Of a DNA stretch of 64,000 nucleotides, positions 62,824-64,000 are shown piece after piece. Position 1 is the first letter of the stretch. Each line of letters opens with the position of its first letter. The stretch spans positions 5,828,001-5,892,000 of the forward strand of contig NZ_CP094526.1 in the NCBI RefSeq assembly GCF_029910095.1, given 5' to 3'. The position numbers were made by a program, and so were the translations under genes. This DNA is from Bradyrhizobium sp. ISRA464. Lineage in GTDB: Bacteria > Pseudomonadota > Alphaproteobacteria > Rhizobiales > Xanthobacteraceae. A model generated the notes under the pieces. That model worked only from the letters and a program-made list of their open reading frames with translations, ran no database searches and was not told the DNA's origin.

Positions 62824-62945
62824 TATTGCCTGCCCTATTACGTAAAAAACGCAGGTTCCGTAACGGAACGTTCACATGCAGGTCTTGGGTCTTGTAATGT
62901 CGGCTGGTCCCGCGCTCATCGGAAACCCCGCCATGTCAGTATCAA

Positions 62946-63350
62946 TCAGCGCGAGCGCTTCGGTAGTTTCGGGAGTCTGTCAGGATTGAACGTTGGCAGC
63001 GGCGCGGCCTGCTCTGGCGCTGACGGCTGTTGTTCGCTGTAAATCAGCGTCCCCTCAAGGAGCACCCCCGGCGTCTGATCCGCCGTCGCCACGTAAGTGC
63101 CTATGTTTCCAGAGCACGTTCCCTCAAGTCGAAGCGTAAGGTCATCGGCGCCAAACACTGTTGCATGTCCTTCGGTATGCCGCTTGAGCGTTATGATCGC
63201 GGTGAACCTATCTCCGTCGACTTCACAAGAACCGCTATAGGACATGATGCTGTCACGGCCCCAAATTTTCCCGTCTGCAACATGGGCAATGCCGGTGCCT
63301 TGTCCCAGCGGGGTCTTGAACCACGCTGCATAAGTTCCGTCTTTGAGCAT
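62946..63350 (-). CDS. GrlR-like regulatory domain protein
   Basis: A 134-residue protein. MLKDGTYAAWFKTPLGQGTG, IAHVADGKIWGRDSIMSYSG, and SCEVDGDRFTAIITLKRHTE follow the lipocalin-like beta-barrel repeat pattern of GrlR proteins, known as a negative regulator of type III secretion in enteric pathogens and widespread in Rhizobiales with unknown roles. The start at 63350 matches the family; a frame to 63383 adds a leader. Confidence 0.7.
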   Translation of the reverse strand: MLKDGTYAAWFKTPLGQGTGIAHVADGKIWGRDSIMSYSGSCEVDGDRFTAIITLKRHTEGHATVFGADDLTLRLEGTCSGNIGTYVATADQTPGVLLEGTLIYSEQQPSAPEQAAPLPTFNPDRLPKLPKRSR

Positions 63351-63436
63351 GGGAGTAGCCTCCCTCGGTGTTCGCAAGACCACCGAGATGATCGGCGCAA
63401 CAGGGCTAAGGCTTGGTTAAATATCCGAAGGCTTAG

Positions 63437-63630
63437 TTAGTCTCCCAACGCCACGACTAACACGGGGATGGCGGTCCAGACGTCGCGCTCCTCGTTGGCC
63501 GGTCGGCATAGGCCATGACGCGCAGTCGATCCCACGCGAGCCGTAGGGGGGCACGGGCGCCGCACGCATGACCCTCACCGAGGTGCGGTTGATAACGACC
63601 GCAGAACGTCGGTGCTTTGATGACAATCAT
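63437..63630 (-). pseudogene. Small phage-like gene, frameshifted
   Basis: The ATG at 63630 overlaps the upstream stop as ATGA. It reads MIVIKAPTFCGRYQPHLGEG and, after a one-base indel near 63490, NEERDVWTAIPVLVVALGD to the stop at 63437. The continuity across frames supports a damaged gene. No family assigned. Confidence 0.45.
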
Positions 63631-64000
63631 GGCCCCCGCCGCTGTTGCTGTACCGCTTCCTGCTGCGCAATGGAGAGCCGCCGCTCACCCCGGGACACGA
63701 TCATCTTTGCCATTTCATCGAGCCGCGACTGCTTTCACTTGATCGCATCGTCAATGATGCGCCACTTCTCCTCATGCTCGCCACGCGGAACAAGCGATTT
63801 CGACAGCGCTTCGATCGCGCTGGCATTGCGCTTGCTGCGGTCTTCGGATTGCCGCTGCTCAAGGTTGAAGACGCGCTGCTCGATTGCAGCCGGTTCCAAC
63901 CGATACCCCATTTCTCGCGCGTTGGGCACGATGGCATCCTTCGCCGCCGTCTATGCAGCCCACGCGGCGAGCGTATCGCCGACGAACGTCCCGAGCGCTG
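63627..64000 (-). pseudogene. Phage-like helical protein with two in-frame stops (continues off the right edge)
   Basis: One frame reads ALGTFVGDTLAAWAA, TAG, TAAKDAIVPNAREMGYRLEP, then helical coiled-coil sequence (AAIEQRVFNLEQRQSEDRSK) to WRIIDDAIK, TGA, KQSRLDEMAKMIVSRGERRL, ending QQQRRGP at a TGA (63627-63629). Protein-like sequence persists across both stops, so each is probably a single-base change from TGG. The start lies beyond the window. Read as a pseudogene. Confidence 0.65.

Overview
The window looks like accessory-rich chromosome from a high-GC alphaproteobacterium, most likely Bradyrhizobium or a close relative. This rests on recognised gene families (HAAT-type ABC transporters, CoxLMS-type hydroxylase, SoxCD, SPW and DUF4337 proteins), the dense nested insertion sequences, and a tail of very small conserved-looking genes. 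No rRNA, tRNA or CRISPR array was found.

Layout. (1) 1-8175, minus: a branched-chain-amino-acid-type ABC transporter (liv order F-G-M-H-binding protein) downstream of a three-subunit molybdenum hydroxylase. (2) 8349-10334, plus: an LLM flavin monooxygenase and a PuuE/polysaccharide-deacetylase-fold protein. (3) 10735-15265: an amino-sugar/peptidoglycan-recycling block (aspartokinase-like, nagA, GlcNAc-kinase-like, murQ, broken nagB-II). It lies between two diverged direct repeats of about 0.5 kb. (4) 15698-18168, minus: TetR regulator, flavin reductase and an acyl-CoA-dehydrogenase-fold monooxygenase. Without the block in (3), regions 1, 2 and 4 would form one catabolic locus that looks suited to an N-heterocyclic or aromatic compound. 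(5) 18482-33000: a mobile-element pile-up. It holds IS481 and IS66 remnants, a Recombinase-In-Trio (RIT) element of 5205 bp with perfect 24-bp inverted ends whose ritB is split by a 1926-bp group II intron, a decayed IS91-type element with its own tyrosine recombinase, a large-serine-recombinase module and a frameshifted IS1595. (6) 32814-33769: a PIN toxin/antitoxin pair with a palindromic operator. (7) 35963-44251, minus: an eight-gene operon of SorC regulator, Urt-like ABC transporter, transglutaminase-like protein and FGGY sugar kinase. (8) 44805-49692: an adenylate-forming ligase, Pcm, and divergent soxC-soxD. (9) 49790-58313: two damaged copies of a Mom-like DNA-modification gene, IS200, MscS, DUF4337, OsmC, a large membrane protein with a spermidine-synthase-like domain and a broken ParB-like gene, which read partly as prophage debris. 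(10) 58550-64000: a frameshifted adenylate-cyclase-type TPR gene, several genes of 33-75 codons including zinc-ribbon proteins, a GrlR-like protein and a phage-like pair carrying in-frame stops at the right edge.

Many genes overlap by ATGA or GTGA, which fixes starts and implies translational coupling. Damage is concentrated in mobile and phage-derived genes; the metabolic operons appear intact except nagB-II.
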